From Streptomyces sp. CG4 (GTDB lineage Bacteria > Actinomycetota > Actinomycetes > Streptomycetales > Streptomycetaceae), in contig NZ_CP163525.1 of NCBI RefSeq assembly GCF_041080655.1, positions 7,564,001 through 7,628,000 of the forward strand: 64,000 bases of DNA, in the 5' to 3' direction. The notes below the pieces were generated by a model. That model was not told the origin of the DNA. It did not search any database and saw only the letters and a list, made by a program, of their open reading frames with translations. This document shows positions 16,961-25,804 of this stretch, piece by piece. Position 1 is the stretch's first letter. Each line of letters starts with the position of its first letter. The position numbers were made by a program, and so were the translations under genes.

Positions 16961-16983
16961 TTGTCAGTGGGGCCCGGTACGCT
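16961..16983 (+). promoter_or_regulatory. RecA-NDp (PafBC-type DNA-damage) promoter of helY
   Basis: TTGTCAGTG (16961-16969), exactly eight bases, then TACGCT (16978-16983). This matches in full the mycobacterial LexA-independent damage promoter TTGTCRGTG-N8-TAnnnT, which depends on PafBC. The helY ATG starts 10 bases after the -10 box, so the leader would be very short. PafBC is encoded about 2.4 kb upstream. Confidence 0.75.
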
Positions 16984-16993
16984 CGAAAGCACG

Positions 16994-19801
16994 ATGACAG
17001 AGGACCTCTCACCGGCCGAGCGGTATGCGGCGGCCCGCAGGCGGGCAGCCGAGCAGGCCACCGCGCTCGCGTCCTTCCGCGAGATGTACGACTTCGGCCT
17101 CGACCCCTTCCAGATCGAGGCTTGTGAGGCGCTCGAGACGGGGAAGGGCGTGCTGGTGGCCGCCCCCACCGGCTCGGGCAAGACGATCGTGGGCGAGTTC
17201 GCCGTCCACCTCGCCCTGCAGCAGGGCAAGAAGTGTTTCTACACGACACCCATCAAGGCGCTGTCGAACCAGAAGTACGCCGACCTGTGCCGCCGCTACG
17301 GCACCGGCAAGGTCGGCCTCCTCACCGGCGACAACAGCGTCAACTCCGAAGCCCCGGTGGTCGTCATGACCACCGAGGTCCTCAGGAACATGCTGTACGC
17401 CGGCTCCCAGACCCTCCTCGGCCTCGGCTACGTGGTCATGGACGAGGTGCACTACCTCTCCGACCGCTTCCGCGGCGCCGTATGGGAAGAGGTGATCATC
17501 CACCTGCCCGAGTCGGTGACCCTGGTGTCGCTGTCCGCGACCGTGTCCAACGCCGAGGAGTTCGGTGACTGGCTGGACACCGTCCGTGGCGACACCGAAG
17601 TGATCGTCTCCGAGCACCGCCCCGTCCCGCTGTTCCAGCACGTGCTCGCCGGGCGCCGGATGTACGACCTGTTCGAGGAGGGCGAGGGTCACAAGAAGGC
17701 CGTCAACCCCGATCTGGTCCGCCTGGCCCGCATGGAGGCCACCAGACCGTCGTACCAGGACCGCAGGCGCGGCCGGGCGATGCGCGAGGCCGACCGGGAG
17801 CGGGAGCGCAGACAGCGCTCGCGCGTGTGGACGCCGGGCCGGCCCGAGGTCATCGAGCGCCTCGACTCCGAGGGCCTGCTGCCGGCCATCACCTTCATCT
17901 TCAGCCGCGCCGCCTGCGAGGCCGCAGTCCAGCAGTGCCTGTACGCGGGCCTCAGACTCAACGACGAGGAGGCACGGGAGCAGGTCCGGGCCCTCGTCGA
18001 GGAGCGCACCGCCGCCATCCCGTCCGAGGACCTGCACGTCCTCGGTTACTACGAGTGGCTGGAGGGCCTGGAGCGCGGCATCGCCGCCCACCACGCGGGC
18101 ATGCTCCCGACGTTCAAGGAGGTGGTGGAGGAGCTGTTCGTACGCGGCCTGGTCAAGGCCGTGTTCGCGACCGAGACCCTCGCGCTCGGCATCAACATGC
18201 CCGCCCGCTCCGTGGTGCTGGAAAAGCTCGTCAAGTGGAACGGCGAGCAGCACGCCGACATCACCCCCGGCGAGTACACCCAGCTCACCGGCCGCGCCGG
18301 GCGCCGTGGCATCGACATCGAGGGCCACGCGGTCGTGCTCTGGCAGCGCGGGATGAGCCCCGAGCACCTGGCCGGTCTCGCGGGCACGCGTACGTACCCG
18401 CTGCGCTCCAGCTTCAAGCCGTCGTACAACATGGCGGTCAACCTGGTCGAGCAGTTCGGCCGGCACCGCTCGCGCGAGCTGCTGGAGACCTCCTTCGCGC
18501 AGTTCCAGGCCGACAAGTCGGTCGTCGGGATCTCCCGCCAGGTGCAGCGCAACGAAGAGGGCCTGTCCGGCTACAAGGCCTCCATGACCTGCCACCTCGG
18601 CGACTTCGAGGAGTACGCGCGACTGCGCCGCGAGCTGAAGGACCGCGAGACCGAGCTGGCCCGGCAGGGCGCCAACCAGCGGCGGGCGGAGGCGGCCGTG
18701 GCCCTGGAGAAGCTCAGGCCGGGCGACGTCATCCACGTGCCCACGGGCAAGTACGCCGGTCTGGCCCTGGTGCTGGACCCCGGCCTGCCCGCCGGCCGCT
18801 CCACGGGCCACCGCGGCTTCGACCACCACGACGGCCCGCGCCCTCTGGTGCTCACCGCCGAGCGGCAGGTCAAGCGGCTTGCGTCGATGGACTTCCCGGT
18901 GCCGGTCGAGCCGCTGGACCGGATGCGGATCCCGAAGTCCTTCAACCCGCGCTCGCCACAGTCCCGCCGGGACCTGGCCTCCGCGCTGCGCAGCAAGGCC
19001 GGGCACATCCCGCCGGAGCGGGCCCGCAAGAAGCGCTCGCAGGCCGCAGACGACCGCGAGATCGCCCGGTTGCGGGCCGCCATCCGCGCGCATGCCTGTC
19101 ACGGGTGCAACGACCGTGAGGACCACGCCCGTTGGGCCGAGCGCTACCACCGGCTGCTGCGCGACACCTCGCAGCTGGAGCGCCGCATCGAGGGCCGTAC
19201 GAACACCATCGCGCGCACCTTCGACCGGATCGTGGCCCTGCTGACCGAACTGGACTATCTGCGCGGCGACGAGGTCACCGAGCACGGCAAGCGACTCGCC
19301 CGGCTGTACGGCGAACTCGACCTGCTCGCCAGTGAATGCCTGCGCGAGCGGGTCTGGGAGGGCCTCGCCCCGGCCGAACTCGCCGCGTGCGTCTCGGCGT
19401 TGGTGTACGAGGCGCGGGTCGGCGACGACGCGATGGCGCCCAAGCTGCCCTCGGGCAAGGCGAAGGCCGCGCTGGGCGAGATGGTGCGCATCTGGGGCAG
19501 GCTCGACGGTCTGGAGGAGGAGTTCCGGATCAACCAGACCGAGGGTGTCGGGCAGCGCGAGCCGGATCTCGGCTTCGCCTGGGCCGCGTACATGTGGGCC
19601 TCGGGCAAGGGGCTCGACGAGGTGCTGCGCGAGGCGGAGATGCCGGCCGGTGACTTCGTGCGCTGGTGCAAGCAGGTGATCGACGTGCTGGGGCAGATTT
19701 CCGCTGCGGCGCCTGTCGAGGGGTCGACCGTGGTCAAGGCCGCGCGCAAGGCCGTTGATCAGTTGCTGCGGGGTGTGGTCGCCTACTCGTCCGTGGGGTG
19801 A
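16994..19801 (+). CDS. helY: DEAD/DEAH-box helicase HelY
   Basis: 935 aa superfamily 2 helicase of the Ski2/Mtr4-like group and homologue of mycobacterial HelY, which also lies next to tatAC. It has Walker A APTGSGKT at 57-64, DEVH at about 150-153, SLSATVSN (motif III), and ATETLALGINMPARSVV with QLTGRAGRRGID (motifs V-VI). A long C-terminal half follows, with a Cys pair CHGC near 702 and a DUF1998/DSHCT-type helical end. ATG at 16994 was chosen because it directly follows the promoter; there is no strong ribosome site, which fits a near-leaderless mRNA. A role in DNA or RNA metabolism after damage is suggested by the promoter. Confidence 0.93.
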   Translation: MTEDLSPAERYAAARRRAAEQATALASFREMYDFGLDPFQIEACEALETGKGVLVAAPTGSGKTIVGEFAVHLALQQGKKCFYTTPIKALSNQKYADLCRRYGTGKVGLLTGDNSVNSEAPVVVMTTEVLRNMLYAGSQTLLGLGYVVMDEVHYLSDRFRGAVWEEVIIHLPESVTLVSLSATVSNAEEFGDWLDTVRGDTEVIVSEHRPVPLFQHVLAGRRMYDLFEEGEGHKKAVNPDLVRLARMEATRPSYQDRRRGRAMREADRERERRQRSRVWTPGRPEVIERLDSEGLLPAITFIFSRAACEAAVQQCLYAGLRLNDEEAREQVRALVEERTAAIPSEDLHVLGYYEWLEGLERGIAAHHAGMLPTFKEVVEELFVRGLVKAVFATETLALGINMPARSVVLEKLVKWNGEQHADITPGEYTQLTGRAGRRGIDIEGHAVVLWQRGMSPEHLAGLAGTRTYPLRSSFKPSYNMAVNLVEQFGRHRSRELLETSFAQFQADKSVVGISRQVQRNEEGLSGYKASMTCHLGDFEEYARLRRELKDRETELARQGANQRRAEAAVALEKLRPGDVIHVPTGKYAGLALVLDPGLPAGRSTGHRGFDHHDGPRPLVLTAERQVKRLASMDFPVPVEPLDRMRIPKSFNPRSPQSRRDLASALRSKAGHIPPERARKKRSQAADDREIARLRAAIRAHACHGCNDREDHARWAERYHRLLRDTSQLERRIEGRTNTIARTFDRIVALLTELDYLRGDEVTEHGKRLARLYGELDLLASECLRERVWEGLAPAELAACVSALVYEARVGDDAMAPKLPSGKAKAALGEMVRIWGRLDGLEEEFRINQTEGVGQREPDLGFAWAAYMWASGKGLDEVLREAEMPAGDFVRWCKQVIDVLGQISAAAPVEGSTVVKAARKAVDQLLRGVVAYSSVG

Positions 19802-19821
19802 CCTGCCCTCCGCAGTTGCTT

Positions 19822-19847
19822 GAAGGGGCCGCTTCTGCGGCCCCTTC
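19822..19847 (+). terminator. terminator after helY
   Basis: An 11-bp perfect stem, GAAGGGGCCGC/GCGGCCCCTTC, with loop TTCT, 21 bases past the helY stop. Confidence 0.85.
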
Positions 19848-20136
19848 ACTCATTACGGTGAGCATCTTTCGCATGCCTCCACACCATTACCAAACGTGTT
19901 CGAATGGAAGCTCAGTGTGTAAATAAGGCTGAGCGTACTCCTGCCGCATGGGTGATTTCAGGTGCTCGCCGAATATGACACGGCGATGATCCGGTCGGAC
20001 TAAGCTCGCCCGCGGCGCACCGAGTTGAGGCAATTCGTGCGTCTGTTCCCAAACATGCGATAGATCCCGACAGTTCCATGAACCTTCCCCTCAAAAGCTC
20101 CCCCGACACCCAGCCGATTCGTCCCAGAAGGCATCC
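19848..20136. other. leader region of the conservon
   Basis: About 290 bases without a gene between the helY terminator and cvnA9. It is less GC-rich than its surroundings and contains a GCTCAG/CTGAGC hairpin near 19910-19935. The conservon promoter must lie here, but I see no clear -35/-10 pair. Confidence 0.4.
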
Positions 20137-21801
20137 ATGGTGAGTGTTCGTAAGCCTCCCGGTCGCCGTGAACGTCCCTATGCGCGCGTGCTGTTGCCGC
20201 CCGCCATATTGATGGCCGGCGCCACCGGGGCCGCCGTCGCCCTGTCGCCGGCGTCGGCCCGGATCGCCGTCGGCGCGGTCGGGGCCCTGGCCGTGCTGCT
20301 GGTCCTCGCCACCGGCGCCGAGGCCGCCCGCCGCGGCCGCAGGCTCCGCGAGGAACAGGCCGAGCACGCCCGTCACGCCGCGTATCTGCAGCACCGGATC
20401 GCCGCCCAGGACGAGCTGATCGAGAAGTTCGCCACCGACATCATCCCCATCGGTCTGCTGCGGCTGCGCGCCGGAGAACCGCTCCGCGACGTGCTGACCA
20501 ACATCTACGACGCCGACCCCGAGCTGCGCGCCCTGCCGGACATGTACCGCGAGATGTTCCGCGTCTCGCTGCGCGGCGCCGACCACGAGATCTCGATGCG
20601 CGACGCCACCGAGCGCTCGTACGTGAGCATCGCCCGCCGCATCCAGGCCATCGTCCACCAGCAGTCCAAGGAACTGCGGGAGATGGAGGAGGACCACGGC
20701 CGCAACCCCGAGGTCTTCGACGACCTACTGCGCCTCGACCACGGCACCTCGCTGATCGGCCGCCTCGCCGACACCATCGGCGTCCTGGGCGGCGGCCGTC
20801 CGGGCCGCCAGTGGCCCCTGCCGGTCTCCCTCTACAGCACGCTGCGCGGCGCCATGTCGCGCATCCTGGAGTACCGCCGCATCCAGCTGAACTCCATCGT
20901 CAACATCAACATCAAGGGCACCTCCGTCGAGCCGGTCCTGCACGCCGCCGCCGAACTCCTCGACAACGCCACCCGCTACTCGCCGCCCACGGCCAAGGTG
21001 CACGTCACCGCCACCGAGGTGCAGACCGGTATCGTCATCGAGATCGAGGACGCCGGAGTCAGCCTCACCGAGGAGTCCCGCGCCCGCATCGAGAAGATGA
21101 TCGAGGACGCCAAGAACCTCGACGACGCGCACAACCTCGGCGAGAGCCCGCGGCTGGGCCTAGCGGTCGTGGGCCGCCTGTGCAAGATGTTCGACATGGA
21201 GGTCTCGCTGCGTGCCTCCGCCTACGGCGGCTGCCGCGCGATCCTCGTCGTGCCGCGCGTCATGACGACCACCGAGCCCGGCGTGGGCGCCGCCCACGGC
21301 ATCGGCGCCACCGGCACCCCGATGCCCGAGCTGGGCGCCGTCGAGGGCCCCAAGCGCCCGCCGAAGAGGCGCCGCCCCACCAGCCCCAAGATCCCCGCCG
21401 GGATCTCCATGGAGGACGACGTCCCCGTCGTCACCGAGTGGACCGCGGGCGGCCTGCCCCAGCGCCGCAGCCGGATGAAGACCCCGCTGAGCCAGCGCTT
21501 CGCCGAGAAGGCCGAGGTCGAGCAGGCCGAGCGCGAGGGCAGGCCCAGCATCTGGTCGCAGCCCAAGCCCGAGCCGGAGCCCGAGATGGACCCCGAGATC
21601 AAGAAGCTCAGGGAGCGGCCGATCGGCCAGGGGATCGAGGACTTCTGGAACGGCCTGCGCAAGGGCATGCCCGAGGGCGCCACCGGACCCGAACTGACCG
21701 ACTTCACCCGGCACCCGGAAAAGTACGTGCACCTGCTCAACGATTCGGACACCGCCACCGAGGCCGCAACCGGGGCCGACGACGAGGGGGACCTCAAGTG
21801 A
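20137..21801 (+). CDS. cvnA9: conservon sensor histidine-kinase-like protein CvnA9/RarA
   Basis: 554 aa membrane protein, first gene of the Cvn9 (rar) conservon that controls aerial mycelium and antibiotic onset in S. coelicolor. Two membrane segments lie at about 18-37 and 42-60. A cytosolic helical domain follows, with the dimerisation/His-box-like LLRLDHGTSLIGRLAD, then a HATPase domain with N-box ELLDNATRYSPP and the G-box region GESPRLGLAVVGRL, and a disordered proline-rich tail of about 190 residues. The signal is unknown. ATG at 20137 follows AGAAGG. It overlaps cvnB9 by GTGA, so the operon is translationally coupled. Confidence 0.95.
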   Translation: MVSVRKPPGRRERPYARVLLPPAILMAGATGAAVALSPASARIAVGAVGALAVLLVLATGAEAARRGRRLREEQAEHARHAAYLQHRIAAQDELIEKFATDIIPIGLLRLRAGEPLRDVLTNIYDADPELRALPDMYREMFRVSLRGADHEISMRDATERSYVSIARRIQAIVHQQSKELREMEEDHGRNPEVFDDLLRLDHGTSLIGRLADTIGVLGGGRPGRQWPLPVSLYSTLRGAMSRILEYRRIQLNSIVNINIKGTSVEPVLHAAAELLDNATRYSPPTAKVHVTATEVQTGIVIEIEDAGVSLTEESRARIEKMIEDAKNLDDAHNLGESPRLGLAVVGRLCKMFDMEVSLRASAYGGCRAILVVPRVMTTTEPGVGAAHGIGATGTPMPELGAVEGPKRPPKRRRPTSPKIPAGISMEDDVPVVTEWTAGGLPQRRSRMKTPLSQRFAEKAEVEQAEREGRPSIWSQPKPEPEPEMDPEIKKLRERPIGQGIEDFWNGLRKGMPEGATGPELTDFTRHPEKYVHLLNDSDTATEAATGADDEGDLK

Positions 21802-22202
21802 TCCAGCAGCGAGGCAACATCGACTGGATGCTCAAGCAGCTCAACGACGGCGTGCCGGGCATCGAGATGATCGTGGTCCTCTCCGCGGACGGACTGCGCA
21901 TCGCCCGCTACGGCGGCGACCCCGACGCCTGCGACCGGGTGGCCGCCGCCTGCGCGGGCGTGCAGAGCCTGGCCGGCGCCATCATCCAGGAACTCCCGGG
22001 CGCCGGCGACATGAAGGTCGTCGTCTTCGAGATCGAGGGCGGCTACTTCTACCTCATGAACGCCGGCGACAACGCCTACCTCGCCGTGCTCGCCGACGTG
22101 ACCTGCGAGCCGGGCCGGATGAGCGGCATGATGCGCGACCTCGTCGTCCGGATCGGCGCCCATCTCACCAGTCCGCCCCGGCGGAACGGGCAGACCGTAT
22201 GA
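21798..22202 (+). CDS. cvnB9: conservon roadblock/LC7 protein CvnB9/RarB
   Basis: 134 aa roadblock/LC7-fold protein, a likely regulator of the partner GTPase CvnD9 (MglB-like role). The core pattern is NIDWMLKQLNDGVPGIEMIVVLSADGL with a second half KVVVFEIEGGYFYLMNAGDNAYLAVL. GTG at 21798 overlaps the cvnA9 stop (GTGA), and its stop overlaps the cvnC9 start (ATGA). In S. coelicolor the conservon A-D proteins form a membrane-associated complex. Confidence 0.95.
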   Translation: MIQQRGNIDWMLKQLNDGVPGIEMIVVLSADGLRIARYGGDPDACDRVAAACAGVQSLAGAIIQELPGAGDMKVVVFEIEGGYFYLMNAGDNAYLAVLADVTCEPGRMSGMMRDLVVRIGAHLTSPPRRNGQTV

Positions 22203-22615
22203 CTCCTCCACGACGCAAACGGCGCGAGCCGAAGCCCCTGCCGCCCCCGCCGCCACCGGCACCCGCACCGGCGGGCGGCGAGCCCCCGCCCAGGAATCCC
22301 GAACGGCTGTACACGGTTGCCGGATCCGAGGACGGGGCACGCGCCGAACTCGACCTCGTGACGTTGATCGTGGCGCGTGACACGCCCCAGATGGCCGCCT
22401 CACCCGAGCAGGCGGCGGTACTGCGGCTCTGTGCCAACCCCCTGTCCACGGCCGAGCTCTCGGCCTATCTGAACCTGCCGTTCAGCGCGATGACCGTCCT
22501 GATCACCGAGATGATCACGGCCGAACTGGTACAGGCGCGCGCCCCGATCGCCCGTCAGGCGGTTCCCGACCGTTCCATCCTCGAAGCGGTGATGCATGGA
22601 CTTCAAAGGCTCTGA
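22199..22615 (+). CDS. cvnC9: conservon DUF742 protein CvnC9/RarC
   Basis: 138 aa. The N-terminus is basic and proline-rich (about 1-35), followed by the DUF742 winged-helix-like domain (RLYTVAGSEDGARAELDLVTLI to the C-terminus, with LCANPLSTAELSAYLNLPF). It forms part of the conservon signalling complex; its biochemical role is not known. It starts with ATGA overlapping cvnB9, and its last 20 bases overlap the cvnD9 start. Confidence 0.94.
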   Translation: MTPPRRKRREPKPLPPPPPPAPAPAGGEPPPRNPERLYTVAGSEDGARAELDLVTLIVARDTPQMAASPEQAAVLRLCANPLSTAELSAYLNLPFSAMTVLITEMITAELVQARAPIARQAVPDRSILEAVMHGLQRL

Positions 22616-23216
22616 CACCATCCCCGGCCCCCGCACCGAGGAGCATCTGCCGCACTCGGCCGAGACCGCGGTGAAGATCGTGATCGTGGGCGGTTTCGGC
22701 GTCGGCAAGACCACCATGGTCGGTTCCGTCAGCGAGATCAGGCCGCTGACCACCGAGGAGACCATGACCCAGGCCGGTATCGGCGTGGACGACAACTACG
22801 GCTCCGAATCCAAGACGGCCACCACCGTGGCCATGGACTTCGGCCGCATCAGCGTCTCCGACAAACTGGTGCTCTACCTGTTCGGCACCCCCGGCCAGGA
22901 GCGCTTCTGGTTCCTGTGGAACGGGCTGTTCGAAGGCGCGCTCGGCGCGGTCGTCCTCGTCGACACCCGGCGCCTGGAGGTCAGCTTCGACGTCATGGGC
23001 CGGCTGGAGGAGTGCGGCGTGCCCTTCGTCGTCGCCGTCAACACCTTTCCGGACGCGCCCCGTTACCCCGTCGAGGAACTGCGTACCGCACTCGACCTGA
23101 CCCCGGAGATCCCGATCATGGAGTGCGACGTACGGCGCCGGGCCTCCAGCAGGGACGTGCTGATGACCCTGATGCGCTTCCTGCACGCGCTGGCCATGTC
23201 CCGCGCCCGCACCTGA
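22596..23216 (+). CDS. cvnD9: conservon Ras-like GTPase CvnD9/RarD
   Basis: 206 aa small GTPase of the MglA/conservon type. The P-loop GGFGVGKTT lies at about 32-40. The G3 region is FGTPGQERF with Thr in place of the usual Asp of DxxG, and the G4 position reads NTFP rather than NKxD; both variants are usual in conservon GTPases. It is the switch of the Cvn9 system, probably regulated by CvnB9. ATG at 22596 lies within the end of cvnC9. Confidence 0.95.
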   Translation: MDFKGSDTIPGPRTEEHLPHSAETAVKIVIVGGFGVGKTTMVGSVSEIRPLTTEETMTQAGIGVDDNYGSESKTATTVAMDFGRISVSDKLVLYLFGTPGQERFWFLWNGLFEGALGAVVLVDTRRLEVSFDVMGRLEECGVPFVVAVNTFPDAPRYPVEELRTALDLTPEIPIMECDVRRRASSRDVLMTLMRFLHALAMSRART

Positions 23217-23289
23217 CCCCTACCTCATCCGAACCCGGTCCGACCGCGGTCGGACGACCCCCACAACCTTCCCGTTCCGGAGCGACACC

Positions 23290-24783
23290 GTGACGTCTGA
23301 TTCCTCCTCGCTGACCGACACCGACACCGACCCCATCCCCGGCCCGCCGCCCGGCTGCCCCGCGCACAACCTCGGCCCCGGCGGCCTGCAGCGGCTCTAC
23401 GGCCCCGACGCGCAGGACCTGGGCGACCTCTACGAGCGGCTGCGGGAGCAGCACGGCACCGTGGCGCCCGTGCTGCTGCACGAGGACGTACCGATGTGGG
23501 TGGTCCTCGGGCACGCCGAGAACCAGCACCTGGTGCGCAGCCCCTCCCTCTACACCCGCGACAGCCGGATCTGGAGCCCGCTGGCGGACGGCACGGTCAA
23601 GGCCGACCACCCGCTCATGCCGCACATCGCCTGGCAGCCGATCTGTTCGCATGCCGAGGGCGACGAGCACCAGCGGCTGCGCGCGGCGGTCACCGCGGCC
23701 ATGACCACCATCGACTACCGCACCCTGCGCCGCCACATCGGCCTGCACACCCAGAGCCTGGTCAACAGGTTCTGCGAACGCGGCCGGGCCGACCTGGTCT
23801 CCCAGTTCGCCGACCATCTGCCGATGGCTGTCATGTGCGAGATCCTCGGCATGCCGGAGGAGTACAACGACCGGATGGTGCAGGCCGCGCGGGACGCTCT
23901 GAAGGGCACCGAGACCGCCATCCAGAGCCACAGCTACGTCATGGACGCGCTGAGCCGGCTCACCACCCGGCGCCGCACCCGGCCCGAGGAGGACTTCACC
24001 AGTCACCTCGTCACCCACCCGGCCGGACTCAGCGACGACGAGGTCCGCGAACACCTGCGGCTCGTCCTCTTCGCGGCCTACGAGGCCACCGCGAACCTCC
24101 TCGCCAACGCGCTGCGCATGGTCCTCACCGAGCCCGGCTTCCGCGCCCGGCTCAGCGGCGGCCAGATGACCGTGCCGGAGGCGATCGAGCAGTCCCTGTG
24201 GGACGAGCCGCCGTTCAGCACCGTCCTCGGCTACTACGCCAAGCAGGACACCGAGCTGGGCGGGCAGCGCATCCGCAAGGGCGACGGCCTGCTCTTCGCG
24301 CCCGCGCCGGGCAACCTCGACCCGCGCATCCGCCCGGACCTGTCCGCGAGCATGCAGGGCAACCGCTCCCACCTAGCCTTCGGCGGCGGCCCGCACGAAT
24401 GCCCCGGACAGGACATCGGCCGCGCCATCGCCGACGTCGGCGTCGACGCGCTGCTGACCCGGCTCTCCGACGTCCAACTGGACTGCGCGGAAGAGGAGTT
24501 GCGCTGGCGTTCGTCCATCGCCTCCCGGCATCTGGTGGCTCTGCCCGTGCGCTTCGAACCGAAGCCGCAGCAGGACGTCAACCTCCCGCCGCGTCCCATG
24601 GCCGTACCCGCACAGCGTGCCTGGCAGGCCGACCCCCTGCGCACCGAGCAGGCCCCGGCCGCCGAAGCCCGTCCCGCCACGCCGCCCCCCGCCGCCCCGG
24701 AGCCCCACCCCACGGCCCCGGAGCCGGCCCGCCGCCCGCGGGGCATCTGGCAGCGCCTGCTCCACTGGTGGCGCGGAGAGTGA
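23290..24783 (+). CDS. cvnE9: conservon cytochrome P450 lacking the ExxR motif (CYP157-like)
   Basis: 497 aa P450, the last gene of the conservon (RarE position). The haem-binding loop is FGGGPHECPG with Cys371. The I-helix reads LFAAYEATANLL without the usual AGxxT. The K-helix carries EQSLW at 300-304 where nearly all P450s have ExxR; this is the sequence described for the CYP157 family, in which the Glu-Arg pair is absent. After about 430 a proline/alanine-rich tail of 60 residues ends in RRPRGIWQRLLHWWRGE, an amphipathic, possibly membrane-binding helix. Substrate and redox partner are unknown. Confidence 0.93.
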   Translation: MTSDSSSLTDTDTDPIPGPPPGCPAHNLGPGGLQRLYGPDAQDLGDLYERLREQHGTVAPVLLHEDVPMWVVLGHAENQHLVRSPSLYTRDSRIWSPLADGTVKADHPLMPHIAWQPICSHAEGDEHQRLRAAVTAAMTTIDYRTLRRHIGLHTQSLVNRFCERGRADLVSQFADHLPMAVMCEILGMPEEYNDRMVQAARDALKGTETAIQSHSYVMDALSRLTTRRRTRPEEDFTSHLVTHPAGLSDDEVREHLRLVLFAAYEATANLLANALRMVLTEPGFRARLSGGQMTVPEAIEQSLWDEPPFSTVLGYYAKQDTELGGQRIRKGDGLLFAPAPGNLDPRIRPDLSASMQGNRSHLAFGGGPHECPGQDIGRAIADVGVDALLTRLSDVQLDCAEEELRWRSSIASRHLVALPVRFEPKPQQDVNLPPRPMAVPAQRAWQADPLRTEQAPAAEARPATPPPAAPEPHPTAPEPARRPRGIWQRLLHWWRGE

Positions 24784-24789
24784 CCGGAG

Positions 24790-25740
24790 TCAGCTCTCGC
24801 CGGCCCAGGCGTCGTACGACGCCCAGGCCCGGAGCGTGCGGGTGCTGACGAACGCGTGCTCCGCACCGGTGACCGGATCGGTGAACTCCAGCCTCCGCGC
24901 GAGCAGTTGCAGCGGACGCCGGAAGTCACCGGCCGGCACCGGGCCGGTCACCTCCGGATACAGCGGATCGCCGAGGATGGGCACGCCGAGCGCGTTCAGA
25001 TGCACCCGCAGCTGATGGGTCTGGCCGGTCGCCGGCACCAGCCGGTACCGGCCCAGCCCGCCCCGGTGTCCGGCCAGCTCCACATACGTCTCGGCGTTCG
25101 GCTCGCCCGCGACCTCCCGGGCCGCCTGCACCCCGCGCTCCTTCACGATCCGGCTGCGCACGGTCCGCGGCAGCATCAGCCCGGGGTCGTACGGCGCGAT
25201 CGCCTCGTACTCCTTGCGCACCCGCCGGTCCTGGAAGAGTGTCTGGTACGTCCCGCGCTCCTCGGGCCGCACGGTGAACAGCACCAGCCCCGCCGTCAGC
25301 CGGTCCAGACGGTGCGCGGCGGTCAGTGCCGGGAGGCCCAGCTCACACCGCAGCCGGGCCAGCGCGGTCTGCGTGACATGCGTGCCGCGCGGGGTCGTGG
25401 CGAGGAAGTGCGGCTTGTCGACGACGACGATGTGCGCGTCCTGGTGGACCACGTCCACGGGGAACGGCACCGGCACCTCGGCCGGCAGCTCGCGCTGGAA
25501 CCACACGAACATCCCCGGCTCGTACGGCGCGTCCGGTGCCACCGCCCGCCCGTCCGCGCCGACGATCAGCCCGGCGTCGAACAGCGCCGCGACCACGCCG
25601 GGCCCGGCCCCCGTCAGCCGCTCCACCAGATACCCCCGCACCGTGGCCCACGTCCCGCCGTACGGCAGCCGCACCCGCACGGGATCGACACCGTCGCGCT
25701 GGGGGAGCGGGGCGGGCGGGGGCGGCGTACGGCGTCTCAT
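24790..25740 (-). CDS. RluA-family pseudouridine synthase
   Basis: 316 aa RNA-modifying enzyme that turns uridine into pseudouridine in rRNA or tRNA. The catalytic motif HRLDRLTAG carries Asp146. An S4-like N-terminal segment (VRGYLVERL, ALFDAGLIVGADGR) and GQTHQLRVHL near the C-terminus are typical of RluA/RluD. Which uridine it modifies cannot be told. The start at 25740 is an ATG. It is divergent from a GNAT gene and ends 6 bases from the P450 stop (convergent). Confidence 0.92.
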   Translation of the reverse strand: MRRRTPPPPAPLPQRDGVDPVRVRLPYGGTWATVRGYLVERLTGAGPGVVAALFDAGLIVGADGRAVAPDAPYEPGMFVWFQRELPAEVPVPFPVDVVHQDAHIVVVDKPHFLATTPRGTHVTQTALARLRCELGLPALTAAHRLDRLTAGLVLFTVRPEERGTYQTLFQDRRVRKEYEAIAPYDPGLMLPRTVRSRIVKERGVQAAREVAGEPNAETYVELAGHRGGLGRYRLVPATGQTHQLRVHLNALGVPILGDPLYPEVTGPVPAGDFRRPLQLLARRLEFTDPVTGAEHAFVSTRTLRAWASYDAWAGES

Positions 25741-25804
25741 CGGTCAAGGGTACGAGGCGGAAAACCGGTGCACCGACGGGCGGGCGCTCGGCAGGATGTG
25801 GATC

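Noticed and set aside
16235..16993. HelY frame extends upstream to 16235
   Set aside because: This part overlaps tatC in another frame and contains the tatC terminator and the damage promoter; the conserved HelY start is 16994.
17009..19849. 946-codon open frame antisense to helY
   Set aside because: A shadow of helY; low-complexity Val/Gly/Leu composition and no domain.
20137..24783. Conservon as a novel signalling system
   Set aside because: Gene order and domains match the known Cvn9/rar conservon; only the ExxR-less P450 was kept as a finding.
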